From assembly GCA_036927565.1 (NCBI GenBank), contig JAYESD010000009.1:167050929-167114928 (forward strand): DNA of 64,000 nucleotides. Reading direction: 5' to 3'. This DNA comes from Tuctoria greenei (Eukaryota > Streptophyta > Magnoliopsida > Poales > Poaceae). The notes beneath the pieces were generated by a model that was given only the letters and a program-made list of their open reading frames with translations, ran no database searches and was not told the origin of the DNA. Shown here in pieces: positions 33,228 to 44,294 of this stretch (position 1 is its first letter; each line of letters begins with the position of its first letter). Position numbers and translations under genes: made by a program.

Positions 33228-35230
33228 TGTGGGGACCGGAGTCCACACTTTCCAGGAATCGCATTGGGTGGTGCCGTGCGATGCGACACCCAACAGCACA
33301 CATGTAAAGGAACACGTATTACATAAATCATTTGCAGAAATTTACAAAGATATTCAGTTTACAAATAGTTTATAAAAATAAACTACAGCGGAAGATAGGA
33401 TTACAACTCTCGTACTCCAGTCTAATAAGCAAAAGAGAAGCCGTCGAGCCCACGTACGCTCCTCACTAGCCACGAAAACCAAACAGCAGCGGCATAGTTT
33501 CCACATGAGTATATCACTCGGGGAGTCCCGAGCCTCATCGGACAACCAATAAGCATAAGCACATAGGTTAGTACCTGCAAAAAAACTTATATAGCAACCG
33601 TGAGCACGAAGGCTCAGCAAGACTTAACCGTCTCACTTAAACATGAAACTCTACATGAGGGTAAAGACATAACATAGGATGGAAGATTTGCGTAACGGAC
33701 TCGCCTAATCGTGGGTCCTTATTTTTCAGATTTATAGCAGCAGCTTAAACCTTGTGCGGGGCAGCATCGTAACTCCACAATCAAACAAGAAACGCTTCAT
33801 CATGATGTTGCATGCCCAAGGTGGAATTTAAATTTTGTGAGCACTATACTAATACATACAACATAGCAATACCATGATAATATAATGTTCGTAACAGCAA
33901 CAATTAATTCTCATCTCAAGTGCAAGTATTTAACTACGTCATAACTCGGTGAACAAGTGGTACTCATAACCGTGAGGGACGGTGATTCGAATCAATGATA
34001 CCCGAAAACCACGTCACGTACGCCCGTACTGGAAGTCACATCAGTGCACTCCACGGATGTCGTACGCAACCACCTTTCTCAAGTTCCGGCCAAGTTGAAT
34101 CGATTCAATCGTCTAGGACAGTATCCCCACTCACGGTGCACCCTTCCGCTGTGAAGATGTCGTGAGCGTGTTTCCGTCTACTATGCTGCGGCCGAAAGCC
34201 TGAGGCGAACGAAAAAGTCTCAACAAAAGCTTCCCAAGGTACACCGGTTTCCTGGATCCCATATATCCAGTATGACTCCAGTACAGTTCAAACTTGCTCA
34301 GCAGGGCGGCATACGGATCGGTCCTTAACCGACACAGGCAGGGCTACGCACCCAAGACCAAGTCTTGCTGCATCCTACGCCCCTGACCGGTCTCATTTTC
34401 AGATTACTATCTCATTCTCTTTGAACCAATCCCGTGTGAAAAGGTCCTAGCCATGCGAGTAGATTCCAACTACTTGACTTCTACCAAATCCTATACAACA
34501 TTTAGCATAGCATAGTCTACATGATGACTTGACAACTAGCCAAATACTCCATGGGTTGATCTGGTCATGCAAGTGCATTTTCAATCACCTTAGCCCTAAT
34601 GCACAATACCAACCCTAGACATATGTGATAAAATCATAATTTTGTAATAGCGCTTAAATGCAAACCGGGGCTTGCCTGGTTGCGAGATGGTGTCAGAGTT
34701 AATCTCCAGAGGTATGACTTCAAGTAGCTCCGGGGTCCTCTTGAGCTCGGCAACTAATCGATATGCAAAGAATTAAGCAAGCTAATCAATACCGGTATTA
34801 TATTATAGTTCAAAGGAAAGACAATTAAGTATATGAATTTAAGCTTAATGGTTCTGGAAATTTTACAGGGGAGATTAGGTGCTATGAGGAAGATATGTAC
34901 CAAAAATTGGAGATGTCCAAGGAAGCTTGTTGTCTATAAAATTCCAACAACTAAAAGCCTTCTCTGAATTTTGGTTGTAATTCTGGAGGTCTATCATGGA
35001 TATCAGTGGTTGTATCATACAGAGGAGGTCTCACTGGTTCTAGGAAAACTTGTTTCATAAATTTCTAAGCTTCCTATCGGGATATATTGAATTTAGAAGT
35101 TTGGAAAAATTTCTGAAATAGTTCTGATGTTTTTGGGCATTCTATGACCTGTTAGGAAAATCTCCATATTGAACTAGGTTATTAAAGTCAAATGAAGCTG
35201 AAATTTTACAGGAATTCAGAAACTTACTAA
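33228..35230. repeat. Non-coding retroelement-like flank, uninterrupted copy
   Basis: Holds the empty target site of the gypsy element: 'gcccacgtacgctcctc' (33448-33464) is continuous here. The left edge is uncertain; TGTGGGGACCGGAG at 33228 may be an LTR-like start. Downstream it is collinear with 6909-8684 and 15961-17736. A minus-strand frame of 88 codons (33620-33354) is present but shows no known domain. Confidence 0.5.
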
Positions 35231-36711
35231 CACTACTACAAAATACATTTTCACAGGTGTCTGCTTATTTTTTTTACAGACGGTTTGTTAAAAGTTACGC
35301 CTGTGATGTCATATGAGTTAATAACCGTCTGTGATAATAGAATATCACAGGCGGTCCGTAACAAACAACCGCCTGTGAAAATGTATTGATTTTCACAGAC
35401 GGTCCGTAACAAAAACCGTCTGTGATAATAGTCATTATCACAGGCGGCCCGTAACAAACAACCGTCTGTGAAAATATAATGATTTTCACAGGCGGTCCGT
35501 AACAAAAAAAAACGCCTGTGATAATGCTGGCTCATGATTGGTCCGCTGCTTCATCCCACGGATCGCTCTTGGACTTTATATCTCTGCCTTCCGCTACTTA
35601 TCGATCCAACGACTCACAGGGAGTCATCTCTAATCTATGTGTCTATAACAACAGCAGCACCGACACCTCACGTCCTTATCCCCAATCTCTCCCTCTCACC
35701 ATCCATCTCTCCAACCTCTCTTTCCTTCCTCCCCAACCTTGCTCTACCGCAGCTCCGCCTCATTGCTGAAGCGTCGGCAGCCCACTTCCGCCTCCTCGCC
35801 ATCCTCGCCGTCGCGGACGTCGCGCTCCTCGTCGTCACGGCAGCCATACTCCTCGATCGTCATGGCAGTCGTGCTGCTCATGCTCATCGCCATCATGGCA
35901 ACCACGCTCCTCGTCCGCCGCGGGTGTCTCGCTCGATGCCGAGGGTCGCAGATCTAACCTTCAGTCATAGATCCAGCCACAATCGTTATTTTTGTTGTAG
36001 CATGGAAGTCGAGCTAGCACAAAGGTGGTGCTACCGAGCGCTGCGGGGAGGCGTTGAAGAGCGGCTACAACGGCAACATCTCTGTCTTCATGGTGTTGAG
36101 CTGCTGCACGTGGTGCTGCACGTGATGGTTGTGATGGATTGTAATTTCTGCGATGTGTTGTGTTGTAATTTCTGTTATGTTTTTTTATTGCATCTCTGCA
36201 ATGTAATTTTGTCTAAATCTTTTAGTCTTCTGTAAATCAAACTGTGTTAGCGCAAAGTTTGTCTAAATGTTATCATTTCTTGCCTTCTGATTACGGCAAG
36301 TCACAGGTGGTTGGCACATTCTAAAAACTGTATACGATTCTAAAAACTGTATATGATAATGTATTATCACAGGTGGTTGGCAATAAAAACAGTATGTGAA
36401 AATGCATTTTCACAGGCGGTCCGCAATTAAACCGCCTGTGAAAATGCATTTTCACAGGCGGTTCTCAATTAAAAACCGCATGTGAAAATGCATTTTCACA
36501 GGCGGTCCGTAATAAAAAACCGCCTGTGAAAATGCATTTTCACAGGCGGTCAGCAATAAAAACTGCCTGTGAAAATGCATTTGTACAGGCGGATTTTGTC
36601 CCCGCCTGTGCTAATCGATCATTTTCACAAGCTCTTCGTTACAGGCGGTTTTTAAAACCGTATGTGATAATATATTTAGAGCCGCCTGTGATGAAGACTT
36701 TTGTAGTAGTG
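35231..36711. mobile_element. Non-autonomous CACTA element, copy 3
   Basis: Perfect 13-bp ends CACTACTACAAAA / TTTTGTAGTAGTG with TAA on both sides (35228-35230 and 36712-36714). Same insertion site as copies 1, 2 and 4, so it was duplicated with its surroundings and not inserted anew. Confidence 0.88.
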
Positions 36712-37523
36712 TAAAGAATATTTTGGAAAAATTTCATAGTTTTCTATGAAGTGAATTATCATATAAAAATCAAACATGATTTTGCTTTAAAGGGCTCTAC
36801 AGGAAAATTTAAGGATTTTCATGAGGATTGGGTTGTAGTTCTGGTTAGTCTGGATAAAGTCAAAACCAACAGATTTGGTTTGACAAATTTTGAAGCTTTA
36901 TACTGAGAGATATTCAATTTAGAAGTTTGCACAAGTTTCTGTACAATTTCTAAATGAATTTGGCTATTTTTATGTGCATAAAGAATACACAGGTGATCAG
37001 ACTATGTAAATGAAGTCTAATGACCTTGAGATTTTTACTGGAGTTCAAGGATGTTCAAATGAAGGTTCTGGAAAAATTTGGTATTTTTCCAAAGAGCAGA
37101 ACTATAGGAATTAATTTTATAAGAATTTTGCTTGTTTGAATTATGGAGAAATTCATATGGACTTTCATACAAATCCAAATGCACCAATGGAAGGTACTCT
37201 TCATGCTGGTTCTAACAAAATTTATTTGGGAATTTTTGGACAAGTATCCTAGGAGATATATATTTTCCATGTTGGGGCAAAATCTGGAATTAAGTTTAAA
37301 TGGGAAAGTTTAAATAATTGAGAGGGCCCACGGGTTTAAAATGGGACCAATCGGGTCGAAGCAACACCGGGCCACAGAGAAAATGTACGTAGCCATATGG
37401 GATCCACAGCCGCACCAGATCCGAGCGTGCGCGTTACACTGACTGACGACTGGGCCCCACGGGGTCGTCGTCTACCTCCCACCAGGCGCGCGACCGCGGC
37501 GGCGCCTCGCCGCCCTTCGATCC
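36712..37523 (+). promoter_or_regulatory. Retroelement-like upstream region of F-box copy at 37524
   Basis: Collinear with 19217-20040 except for a 13-base deletion just before the start codon (the GGAGCTCTCATCG stretch at about 20018 is missing). No gene seen. Confidence 0.45.
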
Positions 37524-38710
37524 ATGGCACGTCGTCTCACCGAGGACAACATCAGGGAGATCCTAGTCCGCCTGCCGGTCAAAGACGTCGTCCGCTACGG
37601 CACCATCTGCAAGGTGTGGCGCCTCATCACCACTAACCAGGACTTCCTTTCTGAGAACGCACGCCGCGAACCGGCTGAGGTCCTCCTCTACAGGTACATC
37701 CCTCAGCTGCCATCCAGAGGACGTTGGGCCACGGATGTCATGCTGGACGCGATCTCCGTCTCTGGCGACCTAGAGAGCTGGCGTAGTGTTATCCGCTACC
37801 CTAAACCAGAAAATGGAGGGTGGCTCCTGCTCGCCGTCTGCGACGGTGTCCTCCTACTCAAGAAGGCAGATGGCATATACAACTTGTGTAACCCCACAAC
37901 AAGAAAGTGGGCTGACCTCACGGGGCTTAATCCGCCTCCGCCGCCGCCAAAGCCGACCGACCTGTTCGATGAGCCGCAGTACGCCTTCTACTTCCACCAG
38001 CAATCAAGTGAGTATCGTCTCTTATGTCGAAAAACTTGGACTAGAAATGGGAAATGGTGCATCCTCTCCACCGGGGAGCCTGGAAAAAGGAATATCTACA
38101 CAGAGGCTGCCAACGCAGATGGTATAGCTGCGCTTGTGCCCTGCCTGCGCAAGGCAGTAACAGTGCCCATGGCTCTCCACGGCAACCTGCACTGGCCGCC
38201 TCAACCGGGCTCTGCCACTGGCTAGACCAAGATGGTGGCTTTTGACATATTTTCAGAGACATTCACCGAAATGGATGGTCCACCGACGACCACAGGCAAC
38301 AATCGTGTAAAGCTCTTCGTCATGGACGAGCTCCTTGTGGGAGCTGATTTTGGGTACGAGAACAGCATTGACCTCTGGTTCCTTGAGAACTATGGCAATG
38401 CCGCTAAGTGGGAACTGCGCCACCGGGTTGCCACGCCGTGGGGCCTTATAGTCATGGAAGACCATCAGACCCTTTGAGTCTGTTGAGTACGGCCGCGGTG
38501 GCTGATGAACAAGGCAACATCTTACTCGGTAACAGTCACGGTTTAGTAGTCTATAACGGGAACAATAAACAGACAATAAAGACCATCAACTCTGAGACAC
38601 TGGATAACACAAATGTCATTGTGTCGAGGCACGTGTTCAGAGCAAACATCATGCATCACCCTCAGTTCTCCACAAGGCCTGCCACTGATATGCTCTTTGC
38701 TCACTTCTAA
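37524..38710 (+). pseudogene. F-box gene broken by a stop and a one-base loss
   Basis: Orthologous copy of the gene at 20041. Open for 233 codons, then TAG at 38223-38225 where the intact gene has CAG (Gln in ATGQTKMV), a C-to-T change. Beyond it the frame is open again from 38232, then lost near 38440 because a run of five G is reduced to four (PWGPY region). The C-terminal part reads on in another frame to 38710. A truncated protein would keep the F-box but lose nearly half of the substrate-binding region; a dominant-negative effect is conceivable but speculative. Confidence 0.85.
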
Positions 38711-39293
38711 TGCTATGTTCCTGGATCCAAATAAATGCTTCTCTATTCATCTTTTCAGAACTGATTGTTCAAAACATATACTCTTGTTACATTTAACCGT
38801 GGTGGTGATGTCTGTCTGGCTACATTTATCTGTGTGTGGATTTTGTTTATTGAGGTATCAATAAAAAGTTATGATGTTTTATGAGTTTATTATGTGAGCT
38901 TGATCAATGTGAAATGATGTGTTATTACTTTAATGGTCTGGTCATAACACCATGCTCGTTAGGCCATCTGGAACCACACCACCCTGTGATGATTTCGAGT
39001 TGGAGCAGAATATTGCATGATTGCATGTTGTTTGCAACCTGTCAGAGTTTGTCGGCATAACATACTCTCTAATCACTGCAAAACCGAGGCTTTGTTCTGC
39101 CTAGTTTGGACAGGTGACGGAACTGTCAGGTCCATCATCAGGTCATTCTTCGCCTACTAGCTAAATTGCATGTTCTACTTCCGCATACTCTGCAGGCGAC
39201 TTGGCACTGCATCACCATGCACCGACCTGCTCTATTTCTGCACCCCTACGTGTGTCTCCGGACTTTCTTTTTGGGACAATGCATGCCTACGGA
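38711..39293 (+). other. 3' flank of F-box pseudogene, copy b
   Basis: Collinear with 21229-21811, repeated again at 40208-40790. Only poly(A)-like AATAAA motifs were noted. Confidence 0.5.
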
Positions 39294-40207
39294 CTCAAGA
39301 AGGCAGATGGAACACACAACTTGTGCAGATGGAACACACAACTTGTGCAACCCCACAACAAGAAGGCAGATGGAACACACAACTTGTGCAACCCCACAAC
39401 AAGGAAGTGGGCTGACCACACGGGGCTTAATCCTCCTCCACCGCCACAGCCAACCGACCTGTTCGATGAGCTGGAGTACGCCTTCTACTTCCACCAGCAA
39501 TCAAGTGAGTATCGTCTCTTATGTCATAAAACTTGGACAAAAAACAGGAAATGGTGCATCCTCTCCACCGGAGAGCCTGAAAAAAGGAATATCGACAAAG
39601 AGGCTGCCAACGCTGATGGTATAGCTGCGCTTGTGCCCTGCCGCGCTAGGCAGTAATAGCGCCCTTGGCTCTCCACGGCAACCTGCACGGGCCGCCTCAA
39701 CCGGACTCTGCCGCTGGCCAAACCAAGATGGTGGCTTTTGACATATTTTCAGAGACATATCACCCAAATGGATGGTCCACCGACGACCACAGGCAACAAT
39801 CATGTAAAGCTCTTCGTCATGGACAAGCTCCTTGTGGGAGCTGATTTTGGGTACGAGAACAGCATTGACCTCTGGTTCCTTGAGAACTATGGCAATGCCG
39901 CTAAGTGGGAACTGCGCCACCGGGTTGCCACACCGTGGGGCCTTATAGTCATGGAAGACCATCAGACCCTTTGAGTCTGTTGAGTACGGCCGCGGTGGCT
40001 GATGAACAAGGCAACATCTTACTCGGTAACAGTCACGGTTTAGTAGTCTATAACGGGAACAATAAACAGACAATAAAGACCATCAACTCTGAGACACTGG
40101 ATAACACAAATGTCATTGTGTCGAGGCACGTGTTCAGAGCAAACCTCATGCATCACCCTCAGTTCTCCACAAGGCCTGCCACTGATATGCTCTTTGCTCA
40201 CTTCTAA
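39294..40207 (+). pseudogene. Hybrid F-box fragment made by crossover
   Basis: The left part matches the micro-duplicated fragment at 21812; the right part (from about 39840) matches the C-terminal part of the gene at 37524, including its four-G frameshift. The frame is broken at the same 'ccgcgctaggcag' site (39640-39655) as in the other fragment copies. No F-box. Confidence 0.82.
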
Positions 40208-40790
40208 TGCTATGTTCCTGGATCCAAATAAATGCTTCTCTATTCATCTTTTCAGAACTGATTGTTCAAAACATATACTCTTGTTACATTTAACCGTGGT
40301 GGTGATGTCTGTCTGGCTACATTTATCTGTGTGTGGATTTTGTTTATTGAGGTATCAATAAAAAGTTATGATGTTTTATGAGTTTATTATGTGAGCTTGA
40401 TCAATGTGAAATGATATGTTATTACTTTAATGGTCTGGTCATAACACCATGCTCGTTAGGCCATCTGGAACCACACCACCCTGTGATGATTTCGAGTTGG
40501 AGCAGAATATTGCATGATTGCATGTTGTTTGCAACCTGTCAGAGTTTGTCGGCATAACATACTCTCTAATCACTGCAAAACCGAGGCTTTGTTCTGCCTA
40601 GTTTGGACAGGTGACGGAACTGTCAGGTCCATCATCAGGTCATTCTTCGCCTACTAGCTAAATTGCATGTTCTACTTCCGCATACTCTGCAGGCGACTTG
40701 GCACTGCATCACCATGCACCGACCTGCTCTATTTCTGCACCCCTACGTGTGTCTCCGGACTTTCTTTTTGGGACAATGCATGCCTACGGA
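40208..40790 (+). other. 3' flank, second copy within the 1497-bp duplication
   Basis: Nearly identical to 38711-39293 (one noticed difference, 'gaaatgatatg' near 40410). No gene seen. Confidence 0.5.
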
Positions 40791-41425
40791 CTCAAGAAGG
40801 CAGATGGAACACACAACTTGTGCAGATGGAACACACAACTTGTGCAACCCCACAACAAGAAGGCAGATGGAACACACAACTTGTGCAACCCCACAACAAG
40901 GAAGTGGGCTGACCACACGGGGCTTAATCCTCCTCCACCGCCACAGCCAACCGACCTGTTCGATGAGCTGGAGTACGCCTTCTACTTCCACCAGCAATCA
41001 AGTGAGTATCGTCTCTTATGTCATAAAACTTGGACAAAAAACAGGAAATGGTGTATCCTCTCCACCGGAGAGCCTGAAAAAAGGAATATCGACAAAGAGG
41101 CTGCCAACGCTGATGGTATAGCTGCGCTTGTGCCCTGCCGCGCTAGGCAGTAATAGCGCCCTTGGCTCTCCACGGCAACCTGCACGGGCCGCCTCAACCG
41201 GACTCTGCCGCTGGCCAAACCAAGATGGTGGCTTTTGACATATTTTCAGAGACATATCACCCAAATGGATGGTCCACCGACGACCACAGGCAACAATCAT
41301 GTAAAGCTCTTCGTCATGGACAAGCTCCTTGTGGGAGCTGACTTCAGGCAAGAGAAGTGCATTGACCTCTAGTCCTTGAGAACTATGGCAATGCCACTAG
41401 GTGGTAACTGCACCACCGGGTTGCC
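40791..41425 (+). pseudogene. F-box gene fragment, collinear copy of 21812-22446
   Basis: Same chimeric start, same triplicated KADG/HNLC segment and same frame breaks as the block 1 fragment. This is the one that keeps the original right boundary against the GGGCC-rich repeat. Confidence 0.8.
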
Positions 41426-41779
41426 GCTCCACGCCCGAGTTCATTTTACGCGATCCGAGCCATGCCAGGCCAAGCCAGGCTGGGTCGTTCCATAGCCCAT
41501 TTATTTTTATATACATTAAAAATAACAAAAAATATATATTATACGGCCTTAAACAGGTCGTGCCGGGCCGAGCCCCTCGGGCTAACTGGGCCATACTATC
41601 GGGCCGGCCGGGCCAACCTTAAACGGGTCATGCAGACCAGCCCGACGGGCCGGGGTCAAGGCCCGGGCACAGCCTGAACCGGACTTCAGACTCGCCCGGG
41701 TCCAATTTTTTATTGCCGGGCCATTTTTCCGAGCTTCAGGCTGACCTGATTGGCCCGGCCCATTTGGCCACATTTACTT
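41426..41779. repeat. GGGCC/GGCCC-rich repeat, copy b
   Basis: Collinear with 22447-22800, a few substitutions. Same ambiguous boundaries. Confidence 0.4.
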
Positions 41780-41780
41780 C

Positions 41781-42361
41781 TATGTGGTAACTGGAGCATT
41801 GGGTTGTTGCACGGCGGGGACCTGAGGACCTTACCGTAGTTGAAGACCATTACTTCCTTTGAGCCTGCTGGGCATGGCCGCAGCGGCTGGTAAACAAGGT
41901 AATATCTTCCTTTGTTACATCAATGATATTGTTGTGTAAACGTGAATGATATTGAGACAAAGAAGACCAACCACTCTATAGAAATGCACAACTCACTGGC
42001 CTGTAAATTGTTCCGACAAAATTGGATTGTAAATAGGAAATGGTGCATCCTCTCCACTCAAGAGGTTGAACCACGAAACATCACACACGAAGGTCACCAA
42101 TGTTGCTGGGACAAATGCGCTTGTGCATGCCACATGCAAGGTGGTCAGAGCACCTCTAGCTCTCCATGACAACCTGTAGTGGCCGCCACAACCATGCCTC
42201 ATCACTGGCTATACCAAGATGAATGTTTTTGATATATTGTCGAAGATATTCACCCAAACTGATGGTCCTTTGACAACCACTAGCAACGATCTTGTGAAGC
42301 TCTTCATCATGGACAGGCTCCTCGTTAGAACTTACTTTGGGCCGAAGAAGAGCATCAACAT
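41781..42361 (+). pseudogene. Two old F-box fragments, copy b
   Basis: Collinear with 22803-23383. A stop in the block 1 copy (GCATGATAC, 23146) is a sense codon here (GCATGCCAC, 42125), so the two copies decay independently. Confidence 0.7.
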
Positions 42362-42362
42362 G

Positions 42363-43451
42363 TGGCGCTGCATCACCACTAACCAGGATTTCATTGCCGA
42401 GAACGCACGCTGCCAACCGGCTGAGGTCCTCCTCTATAGGTATATCCCCCAGCTGCCATCCAGAGGATGTTGGGCCACGGATGTCATGATGGATGCGATC
42501 CTCATTTCTGGCAACCTGGAGAGCAGGTGTAGCGTTATCCGCTACCCTAAACTAGAAAACGGAGGGTGGCTCCTGCTCGCCATCTGCGACAGTGTCCTAC
42601 TACTAAAGAAGTTAGATGGCATATACAACTTGTGTAACCCCACAACAAGAAGTGGGCTGACCTCACGGGGCTAAATCCTCCTCCGCTGCCACAACCGACC
42701 GACCTGTTCGATGAGCCGGAGTATGCCTTCTACTTCCACCAGCAATCAAGTGAGTATCATCTCTCATGCTGAAAAACTTGGACTAAAAAAGGGATATGGT
42801 GCATCCTCTCCACCTGAGAGCCTGCAAAAAGGAATATCGACACAGAGGCTGCCAATGCTGATGGTATAGCTGTGCTTGTGGCCTACCTGCACAAGGCGGT
42901 AACAGCACCCCTTGCTCTCCACAGCAACCTGCAGGCCACCTCAACCGGACTCTGCCGCTGGCCAGGCCAAGATGGTGGCTTTTGACATATTTTCAGTGAC
43001 ATTCACCCAAATGGATGCTCCACCGACGACCACAGGCAACAATCGTGTAAAGCTCTTCGTCATGGACGAGCTCCTTGTGGGAGCTGACTTCGGGCAGGAG
43101 AAGCACATTGACCTCTGGTTCCTTGAGAACTATGGAAATGTCGCCAGGTGGGAACTGCGCCACCGGGTTGCCAACCATGGGGGCCTTATAGTCGTGGAAG
43201 ACCATCAGAGCCTTTGAGTCTGCTGAGTATGGTCGCGGTGGCTGATGAACAAGACAACATCTTGCTTGGCAACAGCCACGGTTGCAGCGTATAATGGGAA
43301 CAGTAATGAGATAATAAAGACAATCAACTTAGTGGAGACGCCGGACAACATATATGTCATTGTGTCGAGGCACGTGTTCAGAGCAAACCTCATGCATCAC
43401 CCTCATTTCTCCACAAGGCCTGCCACTGATATGCCCTTTGTTCACTTCTAA
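42363..43451 (+). pseudogene. F-box pseudogene lacking the F-box, copy b
   Basis: Collinear with 23384-24474. It has lost three further bases near 43283 (HG-TT region) and differs at the NPTTR segment. Fused upstream to the diverged fragment as the chimeric ORF 42219-42674. Confidence 0.8.
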
Positions 43452-43928
43452 TGCTATGTTCCTGGATCCAGATAAATGCTTAACTATTCGTCTTTTTCAG
43501 ATCTGATGTTCACAACACATACTCTTGTTACATTTAACCCTAGTGGTGATGTCTGTATGGCTACATTTATTTGTGTGTGGATTGTGTTTATTGGGGTATC
43601 AATAAAAAATAATGATGTTTTATGAGTTTATTATGTGAGCTTATGCAATTGATGTATGATTACTTTAATTATCTGGTCATAACATCATGCTAGTTAGGCA
43701 ATCTGGAAGCACACCACCCAGTGGTGACTTCGAGTTGGAGCTGCATATTACGTGATTGCATGTTGTTTTGAATCCTGTCAGAGTTTGTCAGTATAACACA
43801 GTCTCTAATCACTGCAAAACCGAGTCTTTGATCTGCCTAGTTTGGATGGGTGACGGAACTGTCAGGTCAATCATTAGCTCATCATTCGCCTACTAGCTAA
43901 ATTTCATGCTCTACTTCCACATATTCTG
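43452..43928 (+). other. 3' flank of F-box pseudogene, copy b
   Basis: Collinear with 24475-24964 but lacks the 13-base duplication 'cctcactgcaaaa' seen at 24841. No gene seen. Confidence 0.5.
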
Positions 43929-44294
43929 TGTTAGACTAATCAAGTCATTGCAGATCAGTATGTTTTAGTCAAATAAGTAGGTTAGCCTGGTGTGAGGCTG
44001 CCGTGCGTGTCGTGCATGTAGCGTGCATGGGCATGAGTACCGTGTATGCCGCGAGCATGGGGTATGGCATGACGTGATGCCCGTCTGTTTTGTGAGCTCA
44101 ACGTGGAGCGGGCACTTTGGATAGTGGCGTCTGGGCAGCTCTCCCACGACCCTGTCTTTCCTGTTGATCTCTGCATATAAATCAAGCACAGAAGTCATGT
44201 GTGGTTAGCACACGACGGAAAATCTTACGTGTTCTAAGCGTGCGTTCGAGCATTCAAGTGTTCTTCAATCACAACATGTGGCATCAGAGCCACC
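43929..44294 (+). mobile_element. Copia-type LTR with primer-binding site, copy b
   Basis: LTR 43929-44276, 348 bp, followed by TGGCATCAGAGCC. TATA-like region reads CATATAAATCAA here. Duplicated with its surroundings. Confidence 0.7.

Larger units (their letters stand above)
24555..37519. repeat. Left member of near-identical 13-kb repeat (period 26.48 kb)
   Basis: Collinear with 51041-64000 at an offset of 26479-26481. I noticed only about a dozen single-base or homopolymer differences over most of this length, plus a few clustered near 51.5 kb. The repeat is interrupted only by the window end, so the period is at least one full block. Confidence 0.88.
38342..41336. repeat. Direct tandem duplication, period 1497 bp
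   Basis: 38342-39838 is repeated as 39839-41335. The junction lies within CTTGTGGGAGCTGA, a stretch common to the full gene and to the downstream fragment. Left of it (39824) the sequence is of fragment type ('gacaagctcc'); right of it (39845) it is of full-gene type ('ttttgggtacgag'). This is the signature of unequal homologous crossover. Block 1 has no such duplication. Confidence 0.88.

Noticed and set aside
33354..33620. Minus-strand 88-codon ORF as a host gene
   Set aside because: It lies in repetitive flank DNA, changes length between copies and has no recognisable domain.
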